NCBI RefSeq assembly: GCF_000620305.1 | Contig: NZ_JHVU01000026.1 | Span: 57,067 to 121,066, forward strand | Reading direction: 5' to 3' | Length of the DNA stretch: 64,000 nt | DNA from: Desulfitibacter alkalitolerans DSM 16504 | GTDB lineage: Bacteria > Bacillota > DSM-16504 > Desulfitibacterales > Desulfitibacteraceae | Shown: positions 27,269-34,577 of the stretch, in pieces | How the letters are laid out: every line of letters starts with the position of its first letter | Numbering within the stretch: the stretch's first letter is position 1 | Notes under the pieces: generated by a model | The model's database searches: none | What the model saw: only the letters and a program-made list of their open reading frames with translations | Told to the model about the DNA's origin: nothing | Made by a program: the position numbers and the translations under genes

Positions 27269-28687
27269 TTAGCTTTGACCAAGTATTTCTTGAGCTTTTT
27301 CCTTAATAATTTTCCAGGCTTCCACAACATGGGCTTCCTGGGTTGCTCTAACCCCTATAGCCATTCTAATAGTATATTTTCCTTTTAAGGAGGTGTGAGT
27401 TAAAAAAACCTTCCCTGTGGAGTTAATATTGTCTAAAAGCTTTTTATTAATATCAGTAAGCTCTTCTTCAGAAGCACCAGCTTTTTTCAATCTAAAGCAA
27501 ACCAAGCTGACGTTAACAGGTGCCAGAATTTCAAAGTGTTCGTCTTCCTCAACCCAACTCTTGAAAAGCTGGGCCAGCCGCAGATGCTCCCGAACCATTT
27601 CCTGCAGCCCTTTAACCCCATAGGAGCGAATTACAAACCAGAGCTTGAGTGCTCGAAATCTTCTGCCAAGCTGAATGCCCCAATCTCTATAGTTCTTTAC
27701 CTTGGCATCCTGGCCTGTCTTTAAGTACTCAGGATGGATTTCAAAGGTCCTAACAAGGTGCTCTGGGTTTTTAACAAAATAGGCTGAACAATCAAAGTTA
27801 GTAAACATCCATTTATGAGGATTAAATACAAGAGAGTCTATTTTATCTGCACCTTTTAACATATCCCTTTTTTCCAGGAGCAGGGCTGCAGTACCTGCAA
27901 AGGCTGCATCCACATGGAGCCACACATTATAATGCTTACAAATTTCACCAATGGCCTCAAGGGGATCAATGGCAGTTGAGGAGGTAGTGCCTATATTGGC
28001 AACAACCAATGCGGGTTTTATGCCCTGCTTAATGTCTTTTTGTATTGCTTCCTCAAGCTTTTCAGGAATAAGGGCAAAGTTTTCATCAGTGGAAATATAA
28101 CGCAAATATTCTTTACCGTAGCCTGCAATTTTTACACCCTTTTCTAGACTTGAATGAGTTTCCTCTGAAGCATATACAGCCAAGGGCATCCTTGCACCCT
28201 TGATGTTTGCTTGAAAATTGGTGGCAACTTCACGGGCAGACAGCAGGGCACAAAGGGTGGCAGTGGATGCTGTGTCTTGTATTACACCAGTCATATCTTC
28301 TGGCAGCCCTATCATTTGCTTTAGCCAATCCATAACTACTTCCTCCAGTTCAGCTGCGGCGGGAGATGTCTGCCAGATCATACACTGGGCCCCAAGACCG
28401 GCAGTCAAAAGCTCTGCCAGGATTGAGGGAGGACTATTATTTGCCGGGAAATAGGCGAACCACGAGGGGTGCTGCCAATGGGTTATGCCTGGAAAGATAA
28501 TATCTTTAAAGTCGGCAAAAATTCTATCCATGGGTTCCCCTTCATGGGGAGGACTCCCGGGCAATTTCTCCTTAATATCTCCTGGGTTGACCTGGGATTT
28601 TACCGGATATTTGTGAACTTCATCCATGTAATCTGCTACCCAGTCCACAAATTCATATCCATACTTTTTAAAAGCCTCTTTGTCCAT
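27269..28687 (-). CDS. Pyridoxal-phosphate group II amino acid decarboxylase (aromatic-type)
   Basis: The 472-residue protein belongs to the group II PLP decarboxylases. Motifs are the substrate pocket HWQHPSWFAYFPANNSPPSI, the PLP ring histidine and aspartate in WLHVDAAFAG, and the PLP lysine in VFNPHKWMFTNFDCSAYFV. The length and the HPxFFAYFPAN-like pocket fit aromatic-L-amino-acid decarboxylases (tryptophan, tyrosine or phenylalanine to amine) rather than glutamate decarboxylase. The exact substrate cannot be read from sequence. The gene is divergent from hemolysin III. Confidence 0.87.
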   Translation of the reverse strand: MDKEAFKKYGYEFVDWVADYMDEVHKYPVKSQVNPGDIKEKLPGSPPHEGEPMDRIFADFKDIIFPGITHWQHPSWFAYFPANNSPPSILAELLTAGLGAQCMIWQTSPAAAELEEVVMDWLKQMIGLPEDMTGVIQDTASTATLCALLSAREVATNFQANIKGARMPLAVYASEETHSSLEKGVKIAGYGKEYLRYISTDENFALIPEKLEEAIQKDIKQGIKPALVVANIGTTSSTAIDPLEAIGEICKHYNVWLHVDAAFAGTAALLLEKRDMLKGADKIDSLVFNPHKWMFTNFDCSAYFVKNPEHLVRTFEIHPEYLKTGQDAKVKNYRDWGIQLGRRFRALKLWFVIRSYGVKGLQEMVREHLRLAQLFKSWVEEDEHFEILAPVNVSLVCFRLKKAGASEEELTDINKKLLDNINSTGKVFLTHTSLKGKYTIRMAIGVRATQEAHVVEAWKIIKEKAQEILGQS

Positions 28688-28844
28688 AAATGTTCCTCCT
28701 TGTTATCGACTTTTTTAAAATTAAGATTTATAGATCATATTAGATTTTCATTCCAAATTATAGTATAATTTACAAAACGGTTATTTATAATAAAAATGAA
28801 CAGGTTTACAATTATTTGATATCTAATAAAGGGGTGGTTGGTCA

Positions 28845-29522
28845 ATGACATACGACTCTTTAATGAACTCAGGAAATAATAAAAAATTGATAAACAGGTA
28901 CACCATAAAGGAAGAAATCTTCAACAGTATAACTCATGGCATTGGTGCCTTGTTAAGTATTGCAGCTTTAGTAATCTTAGTTGCTTTTGCCAGCATCAAT
29001 GGTGATGTTTTGCAGATAGTAAGCTTCAGCATCTACGGATTTACCTTATTCTTTCTTTTTACATCATCTACACTCTATCATAGTATTTTTCATGAAAAGA
29101 GTAAACAGGTTTTCAGGGTTCTGGACCATGTATCCATATATCTGGTCATTGCAGGCAGTTACACTCCCATTGCCCTTGTTGCAATGAAGGGAACCTGGGG
29201 ATGGATAATTTTTGTTTTAATTTGGTCCCTAGCGGTACTGGGAATTGTCCTAAAGGCCTTTACCCTAAGCAAATCAAGACATTCGTCAATTTTACTATAT
29301 GTAATAATGGGCTGGTTAATAGTAATAGCTATTAAACCCATGTTAAACACCGTACCTCCTGGATTATTTGCCTGGTTACTTATAGGCGGCCTAACCTACA
29401 CTCTTGGGATAGTCTTTTATGTGTGCAAGAAAATACCCTTTAATCACGGCATATGGCATATTTTTGTTCTGGGTGGAACCATTATTCATTATCTGGGCAT
29501 ACTATTTCATCTAGCACTATAG
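28845..29522 (+). CDS. Hemolysin III / PAQR-family membrane protein
   Basis: The 225-residue integral membrane protein has seven predicted helices. PAQR-type metal and acid motifs are present: EEIFNSITHGIGALLS near the N-terminus, SSTLYHSIFHE in the middle and GIWHIFVLGGTIIHYLGI at the end, with the histidines expected to bind a metal. The family (TrhA/YqfA) affects membrane homeostasis in bacteria; haemolytic activity is not implied. AAAGGGG precedes the ATG. A terminator follows. Confidence 0.9.
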   Translation: MTYDSLMNSGNNKKLINRYTIKEEIFNSITHGIGALLSIAALVILVAFASINGDVLQIVSFSIYGFTLFFLFTSSTLYHSIFHEKSKQVFRVLDHVSIYLVIAGSYTPIALVAMKGTWGWIIFVLIWSLAVLGIVLKAFTLSKSRHSSILLYVIMGWLIVIAIKPMLNTVPPGLFAWLLIGGLTYTLGIVFYVCKKIPFNHGIWHIFVLGGTIIHYLGILFHLAL

Positions 29523-29548
29523 TACTAACAGCAATTATCAGCAATAAT

Positions 29549-29587
29549 CTGAATAAAAAAAGATTTTTTATTCAGTAATAGTTGTTT
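29549..29587 (+). terminator. Intrinsic terminator after hemolysin III
   Basis: CTGAATAAAAAA (29549-29560) pairs with TTTTTTATTCAG (29564-29575), followed by a T-rich stretch (TTGTTTTTTC). It may act in both directions. Confidence 0.7.
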
Positions 29588-29732
29588 TTTCTCTTTTATT
29601 TTTGCTAGGTATTGGTTATACTAGATTTGCCTAGAAAATGCTAAGGTAATAAACATTAACCTCCTTGATTGTATAGTCTGGGGTGTTTTTTAGATTAGCT
29701 TTACCGGGCAATAAACACATGGAGGTTTTTTT

Positions 29733-30062
29733 ATGTACACTGATAAGAATCTGAGTTGTAAGGATTGTGGCAAGGAGTTTGTTTTCTCATCTTCAGAACA
29801 GGAATTCTATGCAGAAAAGGGATTTGAAAATGAACCCGGACGCTGCCCCGAATGTCGTTCAGCAAAAAAGGCTCAAATGAAATCAAATAGACGTGGCGGT
29901 GGCAGTGGTAGTGGTGGTGGTTACGGTCGTTCACAGCAAAGAGAAATGCATCCTGCAACTTGTGCTTCTTGTGGAAAATCTACAACTGTTCCCTTTAGAC
30001 CAAGTGGGGATAAGCCAGTATATTGTAAAGACTGTTATCAACCACGCAGAAACAGCTGGTAA
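29733..30062 (+). CDS. Small zinc-ribbon protein with two CxxC pairs in each half
   Basis: The 109-residue protein has a first zinc ribbon CKDCGKEF ... CPECRSAKK (residues 9-45), a basic Gly/Ser/Arg linker (RRGGGSGSGGGYGRSQQ, about 52-70) and a second ribbon CASCGKSTTVPFRP ... CKDCYQ (about 77-102). This is the CxxC-x-F zinc-ribbon architecture of small probable nucleic acid-binding proteins found widely in Clostridia and Chloroflexi. The linker resembles RGG-type RNA-binding tails. The precise role is unknown. GGAGG precedes the ATG. The upstream 29600-29720 stretch is a long untranslated leader or contains the promoter. Confidence 0.85.
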   Translation: MYTDKNLSCKDCGKEFVFSSSEQEFYAEKGFENEPGRCPECRSAKKAQMKSNRRGGGSGSGGGYGRSQQREMHPATCASCGKSTTVPFRPSGDKPVYCKDCYQPRRNSW

Positions 30063-30069
30063 ACATTAA

Positions 30070-30107
30070 AACCTTTTTCAGTGTCCACTGGAAAAGGTTT
30101 TTCTTTA
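30070..30107 (+). terminator. Intrinsic terminator of the zinc-ribbon gene
   Basis: AACCTTTTTCAG pairs with CTGGAAAAGGTT around a short loop and is followed by TTTTCTTT, eight bases after the stop. Confidence 0.85.
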
Positions 30108-30117
30108 ATCAATCCAT

Positions 30118-30360
30118 TCACTTACTATTCAATATTGCCAACTTATCTTCTCTGGACAGTTGTTTTATAAAGTATTCCCGCTGTAAAGCCTTGCTCCTGG
30201 TTTCAACCTTTTCTAAATACTTTATGACAACAGGATATCTGGCACGGGTATATTTACAGCCCTTACCTGTATTATGCATTTTTAATCTCTTTTCGATATC
30301 TGGTGTACACCCTGTATAAAGAGTACCATCCTTACATTCTACAATGTATACATAATACAT
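30118..30360 (-). CDS. GIY-YIG domain nuclease, UPF0213 type
   Basis: The 80-residue protein is a stand-alone GIY-YIG domain: YYVYIVECKDGTLYTGCT at the start, RLKMHNTGKGCKYTRAR with the catalytic arginine region, and an acidic KALQREYFIKQL end. This is the YhbQ/UPF0213 type, with structure-specific nuclease activity suggested for relatives. It ends close to the terminator of the convergent zinc-ribbon gene. Confidence 0.9.
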   Translation of the reverse strand: MYYVYIVECKDGTLYTGCTPDIEKRLKMHNTGKGCKYTRARYPVVIKYLEKVETRSKALQREYFIKQLSREDKLAILNSK

Positions 30361-30436
30361 GCCCTTACCTCTCTTAACAACCCATGGCTAGTATATTACA
30401 TCATTACCCAACTCATTCTCTTCTGTAACATTTGCT

Positions 30437-30568
30437 TTAGCAGTACATGTCTTTTTCTTCCAATCTCTTGAACTTATGCCTTTCGGCAAGTTGATTAACC
30501 ACATCTATAACTATGTTTTTAGAATCAACCAGGGTTCCATCAAAATCAAAAAGCACATATTTAATCAA
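30437..30568 (-). pseudogene. N-terminal fragment of a HAD-family phosphatase
   Basis: From a TTG at 30568, just after GGGAG, the frame reads IKYVLFDFDGTLVDSKNIVI and on to KRLEEKDMYC, 43 residues, then TAA. The DFDGTLVDS motif is the HAD nucleophile motif I. Intact proteins have about 210-230 residues, so motifs II-IV are missing and nothing recognisable continues in other frames. It lies 12 bp downstream of the CoA-binding gene and was probably in its operon. The remaining bases 30361-30436 hold nothing clear. Confidence 0.7.
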
Positions 30569-30580
30569 TCTAATAACTCC

Positions 30581-31033
30581 CTATTTAGGTTCTTTACCAA
30601 TTAACTTCCATATATACCTATGAAAATTATGTGGAAATGTGACTGGTTCTACAAACATTAATATGCATTCATTATGAATTACCTTAACATTATTTTCTCG
30701 ACAATAATCAATTGCCTCCTTGGTTTCAGCGCCCTGCTGCATCCAAATACGTTTTATACCTGCAGCCACAGCTTCCTTTACTACCTTTTCTGTTTGTTTT
30801 GGAGGCAGTAGGATTAACAGGCTGTCTACAGATTGTGGTAATTCTTCAATGCTTTTATAACATTTGTTACCGTCAATTTCATCTGCCTTGGGATTTACGG
30901 GATAGACGTTGTAACCTTTAGCCTTTAGGTCCTTATAGACTCTATTGGAAAACTTCTTACCTGTACTAGAAACCCCTACAACAGCCAAGCTTTGTTGACT
31001 AATAAAATCAACTACAATAGACTTTGAGCTCAT
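30581..31033 (-). CDS. CoA-binding domain protein (YccU-like)
   Basis: The 150-residue protein has a Rossmann-like CoA_binding_2 domain throughout: LAVVGVSSTGKKFSNRVYKDL (nucleotide loop), YPVNPKADEIDG, LLILLPPKQTEKVVKEA and MQQGAETKEAIDYCRENN. It is similar to the CoA-binding subdomain of succinyl-CoA synthetase. Small stand-alone members (YccU type) are cytoplasmic; their role is unknown. Confidence 0.87.
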   Translation of the reverse strand: MSSKSIVVDFISQQSLAVVGVSSTGKKFSNRVYKDLKAKGYNVYPVNPKADEIDGNKCYKSIEELPQSVDSLLILLPPKQTEKVVKEAVAAGIKRIWMQQGAETKEAIDYCRENNVKVIHNECILMFVEPVTFPHNFHRYIWKLIGKEPK

Positions 31034-31224
31034 AAAAACCTCCTCATGTGACTAAACACAATTTCTTAATATATTAGAGCTATTAATATTACAATTATAC
31101 TACTATTTTAGTTTAACTAAATAGTAAATAGGCAAAAATCCTCTTGAATATTGTATAAATTACCATGACAACTCCCACTATTTTTGATAAGCCAGGCATC
31201 TACTGGTTAAATAATGCAATAAGC

Positions 31225-31272
31225 AACCCTATTGAGGATTAATTAGTTTATCCTCTATAGGGTTTTATTTAT
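31225..31272. terminator. Bidirectional terminator downstream of ilvE
   Basis: A 15-bp stem with one mismatch, AACCCTATTGAGGAT (31225-31239) and ATCCTCTATAGGGTT (31250-31264), is followed on the plus strand by TTATTTATTTT. It ends the minus-strand ilvE transcript. Confidence 0.7.
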
Positions 31273-31287
31273 TTTCTACTACTTTAT

Positions 31288-32364
31288 CTATTTAAAGGCC
31301 GATTCGACCTCTAAGGTCCAGTTGAAAATGTCATCAAATCTACCAGTCTGTATTCCAGTTAGTGTGTCATATACCTTTAGAGATACTTCTCCTATTTCTC
31401 CTTGACCTATCTTTATACTCATGCCATTCCAATTCAACTCTCCTATTGGTGATATTACTGCGGCAGTACCAGTTCCAAATGCTTCTTTTAAGGCTCTTGC
31501 TTGGTACACATCATATAGTTCTTGCATGGAAACTCTTCTTTCACAAACATTCATGCCCCAGTGTTTTAATAATTGGATAACTGAATCTCTTGTAATACCC
31601 GGAAGAATGCTTCCTTCAAGGGCTGGAGTGATAATTTCATCATTAATCTTAAAAAATACATTCATGGCTCCAACCTCTTCAATATATTTCTTCTCTATAC
31701 CATCAAGCCAGAGAACTTGAACAAAGCCTTTCTCAGCTGCTTTTGCCTGGGCTTTCATGCTGGCAGCATAATTGCCAGAGGTTTTTGCAAAACCTGTTCC
31801 ACCTTTGACTGCACGAGTATATTCTGACTCTACATAAATACTTATGGGGTTGATACCTTGTGGATAATAGGCACCAACTGGGGATAGTATAATCATGAAT
31901 TTAAAACTACTAGATGGTCTAAGTCCCAGATAAGGATCTGTTGCAAAGATAAATGGCCTAATATATAGCGACGTTCCTGGAGCTGTTGGTACCCAGTCCT
32001 GATCTATACTTACTAGCGTCTTTAAGGCCTCTAGACAGAAATCTACATCAATAGGTGGAATACACATTCTGTTGTTTGTAATATTTATTCTTTCCATGTT
32101 TTTTTCAGGTCTAAATAGGAGTATTCTATTATCTGCTGCGCGATAAGCCTTGAGCCCTTCAAAGATCGCTTGTCCATAATGAAACGCAGCCGTTGCTGGG
32201 TCTAACTGCAGTGGTTCATAAGGTGTAATCCTTGGGCTATGCCAACCCTTTTCTGCATCATAATCCATGATAAACATATGGTCAGAAAAGTACCTTCCAA
32301 ATCCTAAATTGTCTTGATCTGGTTTAGGCTTAGGTTTAGTTGTCTTTTGAATAGAAATTTGCAT
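31288..32364 (-). CDS. ilvE: Branched-chain amino acid aminotransferase
   Basis: BCAT exchanges amino groups between Leu/Ile/Val and 2-oxoglutarate through PLP. At 358 residues it is the longer (class II, eukaryote- and Bacillus-like) form. Signature parts are FHYGQAIFEGLKAYR, YIRPFIFATDPYLGL, the PLP lysine in FAKTSGNYAASMKAQ, EEVGAMNVFF and EAFGTGTAAVISPIGEL. It stands alone, with decayed ybjQ and ridA remnants behind its start. Remnant RidA is notable because RidA quenches reactive intermediates that damage IlvE-type enzymes. Confidence 0.95.
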   Translation of the reverse strand: MQISIQKTTKPKPKPDQDNLGFGRYFSDHMFIMDYDAEKGWHSPRITPYEPLQLDPATAAFHYGQAIFEGLKAYRAADNRILLFRPEKNMERINITNNRMCIPPIDVDFCLEALKTLVSIDQDWVPTAPGTSLYIRPFIFATDPYLGLRPSSSFKFMIILSPVGAYYPQGINPISIYVESEYTRAVKGGTGFAKTSGNYAASMKAQAKAAEKGFVQVLWLDGIEKKYIEEVGAMNVFFKINDEIITPALEGSILPGITRDSVIQLLKHWGMNVCERRVSMQELYDVYQARALKEAFGTGTAAVISPIGELNWNGMSIKIGQGEIGEVSLKVYDTLTGIQTGRFDDIFNWTLEVESAFK

Positions 32365-32475
32365 ATAATTATCTCCCCTTATTAATATGTCATTTAAGTC
32401 TATGACATAATGTTCAAATGAATTACCCTTAACTTTTTCTATTAATAATATATGATTTTTTAAAAACTTAAAAGT

Positions 32476-32556
32476 TTAAATTTTTAAAAAGGGCAAAAAA
32501 TAATTGTATTCAACAATTCTTTTTCCTTCAATACCTGGTGTTGTAGTAATTATCAC
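32476..32556 (-). pseudogene. N-terminal remnant of a YbjQ/UPF0145 family gene
   Basis: From GTG at 32556, behind GGAGGGG, the frame reads VIITTTPGIEGKRIVEY, an almost exact start of YbjQ-family proteins, then diverges (NYFLPFLKI) and stops after 26 residues. Intact members are about 105 residues. The rest is not found nearby. Confidence 0.65.
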
Positions 32557-32599
32557 ATTAAACCCCTCCGTTATATTTTTTTACATATATATTTCTTAA

Positions 32600-32727
32600 T
32601 TACTTCCTTGCTATCATTTCTATTTCTACTAAAGCATCTAAAGGTAAAGAAGCTCACCAGTTTCAACAGCATGGGAGTATGGTCCAATGGATACTGCCCC
32701 TTTAGCACTGTAAGTTTTTCGATACAT
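32600..32727 (-). pseudogene. RidA (YjgF/enamine deaminase) remnant with internal deletion
   Basis: From ATG at 32727, preceded by GGGAG, 29 codons read MYRKTYSAKGAVSIGPYSHA then VETGELLYL, the classic RidA N-terminus, and stop at TAG. Shifted by one frame directly afterwards comes DALVEIEMIARK followed by TAA, the classic RidA C-terminus. The 85 or so residues between, including the catalytic arginine, are deleted. RidA hydrolyses reactive enamine/imine products of PLP enzymes, so a loss here beside ilvE is of interest unless another copy exists. Confidence 0.8.
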
Positions 32728-32807
32728 AACAAATCTCCCTGTGAAAATTTTTATTAGAAACATAGGTAAAGCCATGTGGCATACTCAACCTAATACAAAT
32801 TAAATAC

Positions 32808-32835
32808 TTGATTATATTATTGGCAATAATATAAT
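32808..32835 (+). promoter_or_regulatory. SigA-type promoter of the ferritin-like gene
   Basis: TTGATT (32808-32813), a 16-bp spacer and TATAAT (32830-32835) lie 31 bp before the TTG start. Confidence 0.55.
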
Positions 32836-32866
32836 TAAAGTTAATTTTTAACCGGAGGTTGGATGC

Positions 32867-33319
32867 TTGAATCAGCAGCAAATTATAAATAAATTAAACT
32901 GGTTTTATAGCCTTGAACTTAATCAAGTTGATTTATATATGGCTCAAAGCAAAAGAGTGGGTGACATCTATTTTAGCAAGGTATTTGAACGTGCTGCTTA
33001 TATTGAACAACAACACGTTGATAATATTGCAGAAAAGATCAAGGAACTTGGCAGCAAACCTACCATATTAGGAGATGTCATGGCACCAATTTTAGGTAAA
33101 ATTAGCGGAAACATTGTTTCCACAGCCGGCATATTACCCATGTTAAAAGCTAATATTCTTTTAGAACAAAAGGCAATATCCGATTATAAAGATTTTATCT
33201 TAAAGGCTGGTAAAGACCCTGAATTATTTAACCTCTTATGGTCAAATTTAATTGATGAAGATTTTCATGTCTCCTGGTTTTCAAGGAAAGTTCAAGAATT
33301 AGAAGAAAAACCTCATTAA
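32867..33319 (+). CDS. Ferritin-like domain protein
   Basis: The 150-residue protein is mostly helical. Helix one has WFYSLELNQVDLYM, helix two FERAAYIEQQHVDNI, helix three ANILLEQKAISDYKDF and the last helix LIDEDFHVSWFSRKVQEL, giving E..., ExxH, E and DExxH-like positions suitable for a di-iron site. It resembles small ferritin-like proteins of the Dps/bacterioferritin-related group, possibly for iron or oxidative-stress handling. The start is TTG at 32867, eight bases after GGAGG. The ATG four bases upstream is out of frame. Confidence 0.75.
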   Translation: MNQQQIINKLNWFYSLELNQVDLYMAQSKRVGDIYFSKVFERAAYIEQQHVDNIAEKIKELGSKPTILGDVMAPILGKISGNIVSTAGILPMLKANILLEQKAISDYKDFILKAGKDPELFNLLWSNLIDEDFHVSWFSRKVQELEEKPH

Positions 33320-33481
33320 TTACTATTCCATTTATCATATGTATAATCCTCTTTTTAGCCTGCTCAGGGGTTTAATCTTTGTTGAAGATACACGTTCTCC
33401 TGAGAAAAAATTTTGGGCTAATATTTAATCCATTAACCTTGTTTCTATAGGTTTTATTTTTGTTCAAATCAAATTTAACTG

Positions 33482-33512
33482 ATAGTGGGCATCCCACTAT
33501 TTTATTTTTTTA
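33482..33512 (+). terminator. Intrinsic terminator of the ferritin-like gene
   Basis: ATAGTGGG (33482-33489), loop CAT, CCCACTAT (33493-33500), then TTTTATTTTTTT. Confidence 0.85.
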
Positions 33513-33553
33513 TTTATTCGGTTAATGTAATTATTTGTATAATTAACATTATT

Positions 33554-33583
33554 ATTGTACAATATACTTATACAATATTGTAT
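33554..33583 (+). promoter_or_regulatory. Paired palindromic operators of the toxin-antitoxin operon
   Basis: ATTGTACAAT (33554-33563) and ATACAATATTGTAT (33570-33583) are both perfect palindromes sharing the half-site ACAAT. They lie immediately upstream of the antitoxin ribosome binding site, which fits autoregulation by a ribbon-helix-helix antitoxin. Confidence 0.65.
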
Positions 33584-33597
33584 TGGGAGTGATTACA

Positions 33598-33864
33598 TTG
33601 TCTAAAGCTATAAAAAACTATACATTTTCTCTACCCATAGAACTACTTAATAAACTAAAAAAATACTCTAGTGAAGGCCATGTTCCATCGGTAAATTCTG
33701 CCGTAAAAGAAGCGATTGAATCCTACGTTAAGGTTATTGAAAAACAAAATTTATATATTCAAATGAAGGAAGCTTCAAAAGACCCTATGTTTATGGAGGA
33801 CCTGGATAGTGTAATGTATGATTTTTCATATTCTGATTATGAAGTCACAAAGGAGAATAAATAG
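33598..33864 (+). CDS. MazE-type antitoxin, ribbon-helix-helix
   Basis: The antitoxin of about 88 residues has an N-terminal ribbon-helix-helix DNA-binding part (YTFSLPIELLNKLKKYSSEG followed by VNSAVKEAIESYVKVIE) and an acidic C-terminal tail (MFMEDLDSVMYDFSYSDYE) that should wrap and neutralise the toxin. The TTG at 33598 lies behind GGGAGTG. A longer TTG start at 33583 would overlap the operator and is not favoured. Its stop abuts the toxin ATG. Confidence 0.85.
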   Translation: MSKAIKNYTFSLPIELLNKLKKYSSEGHVPSVNSAVKEAIESYVKVIEKQNLYIQMKEASKDPMFMEDLDSVMYDFSYSDYEVTKENK

Positions 33865-34212
33865 ATGAATTACCAATGGAACATTTTTTGGGCTGATCTT
33901 AATCCTATTAAAGGTTCAGAGCAAGCCGGCATTAGACCTGTTTTAGTGATTTCTGAAGAAGCAGTAAATCAAGCACTTCCAATTGTTACTATTATCTGCT
34001 TAACTTCTCATAAACAAGGGAGAAAAGTATATCCAATTGAGGTATTACTCGAACCTAATGATTCACACCTTCCTAATTCTTCCATAGTCATGGCACATCA
34101 GATACGATCTATTTCTAAAGAACGTTTAAATGATAAGTGTGGTTTTATTCAAAGTGAAGAGGTTAAAGAGAAAATCAGACAAGCTGTTAAGCTTTATCTG
34201 GATTTGCTTTAA
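33865..34212 (+). CDS. MazF/PemK-family mRNA interferase toxin
   Basis: The 115-residue protein has the MazF fold: IFWADLNPIKGSEQAGIRPVLVIS (with the catalytic arginine in GIRPVLVI), IVTIICLTS, and SIVMAHQIRSISKERL (serine/threonine and recognition loop). MazF toxins cut mRNA at short sequence sites; specificity cannot be read here. ATG follows the antitoxin stop with no gap, and AAGGAG lies inside the antitoxin end, so both are made together. Confidence 0.92.
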   Translation: MNYQWNIFWADLNPIKGSEQAGIRPVLVISEEAVNQALPIVTIICLTSHKQGRKVYPIEVLLEPNDSHLPNSSIVMAHQIRSISKERLNDKCGFIQSEEVKEKIRQAVKLYLDLL

Positions 34213-34491
34213 AAGCATACCGCCCCTTGCGGGGAAGCTAGACATAACATTCTCCTGTTCATTTTTTCTAAAAGAAATTGTTCACTGTCATTTTTTGAAT
34301 ATTTCGATGCAAATATGTCAAACAACCATAGTAGAATTACTATTAAAGTTCCAGTTAATATTACCATTTCCCCTGATATATTATGATTCCATTTACTTTT
34401 TCAACATAAATAGGCAAAATCCTCCAGCATTAGAATAATAAAATATGGGAACCTTCAATTGGGATTAGTAAAAAAATACTATATCTGCAAA
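34213..34491. other. Intergenic region after mazF, nothing assigned
   Basis: A GC-rich hairpin CCCC-TTGC-GGGG at 34223-34234 without a T-run follows mazF. The rest is AT-rich. Its open frames (for example across 34130-34438) overlap mazF in another frame and show no family resemblance. Confidence 0.5.
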
Positions 34492-34520
34492 TTGAAGTTA
34501 GACCCAGGACTTGATATAAT
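34492..34520 (+). promoter_or_regulatory. SigA-type promoter of the acyltransferase-TraB fusion gene
   Basis: TTGAAG (34492-34497), a 17-bp spacer and TATAAT (34515-34520) lie 58 bp upstream of the ATG. Confidence 0.65.
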
Positions 34521-34577
34521 TCATAGTGATATAGGAGCTATGCTTGGCTGGTAGAGCAAGGAGAGGTGGTCTGCAAA

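Noticed and set aside
31154..31240. Plus-strand 25-codon frame (MTTPTIFDKPGIYWLNNAIS) before a terminator, like a leader peptide
   Set aside because: It has no run of regulatory codons, no clear ribosome binding site and no biosynthetic gene downstream on that strand.
34130..34438. 102-residue plus-strand ORF after mazF
   Set aside because: It overlaps mazF in another frame, is rich in hydrophobic AT-driven codons and has no Shine-Dalgarno sequence.
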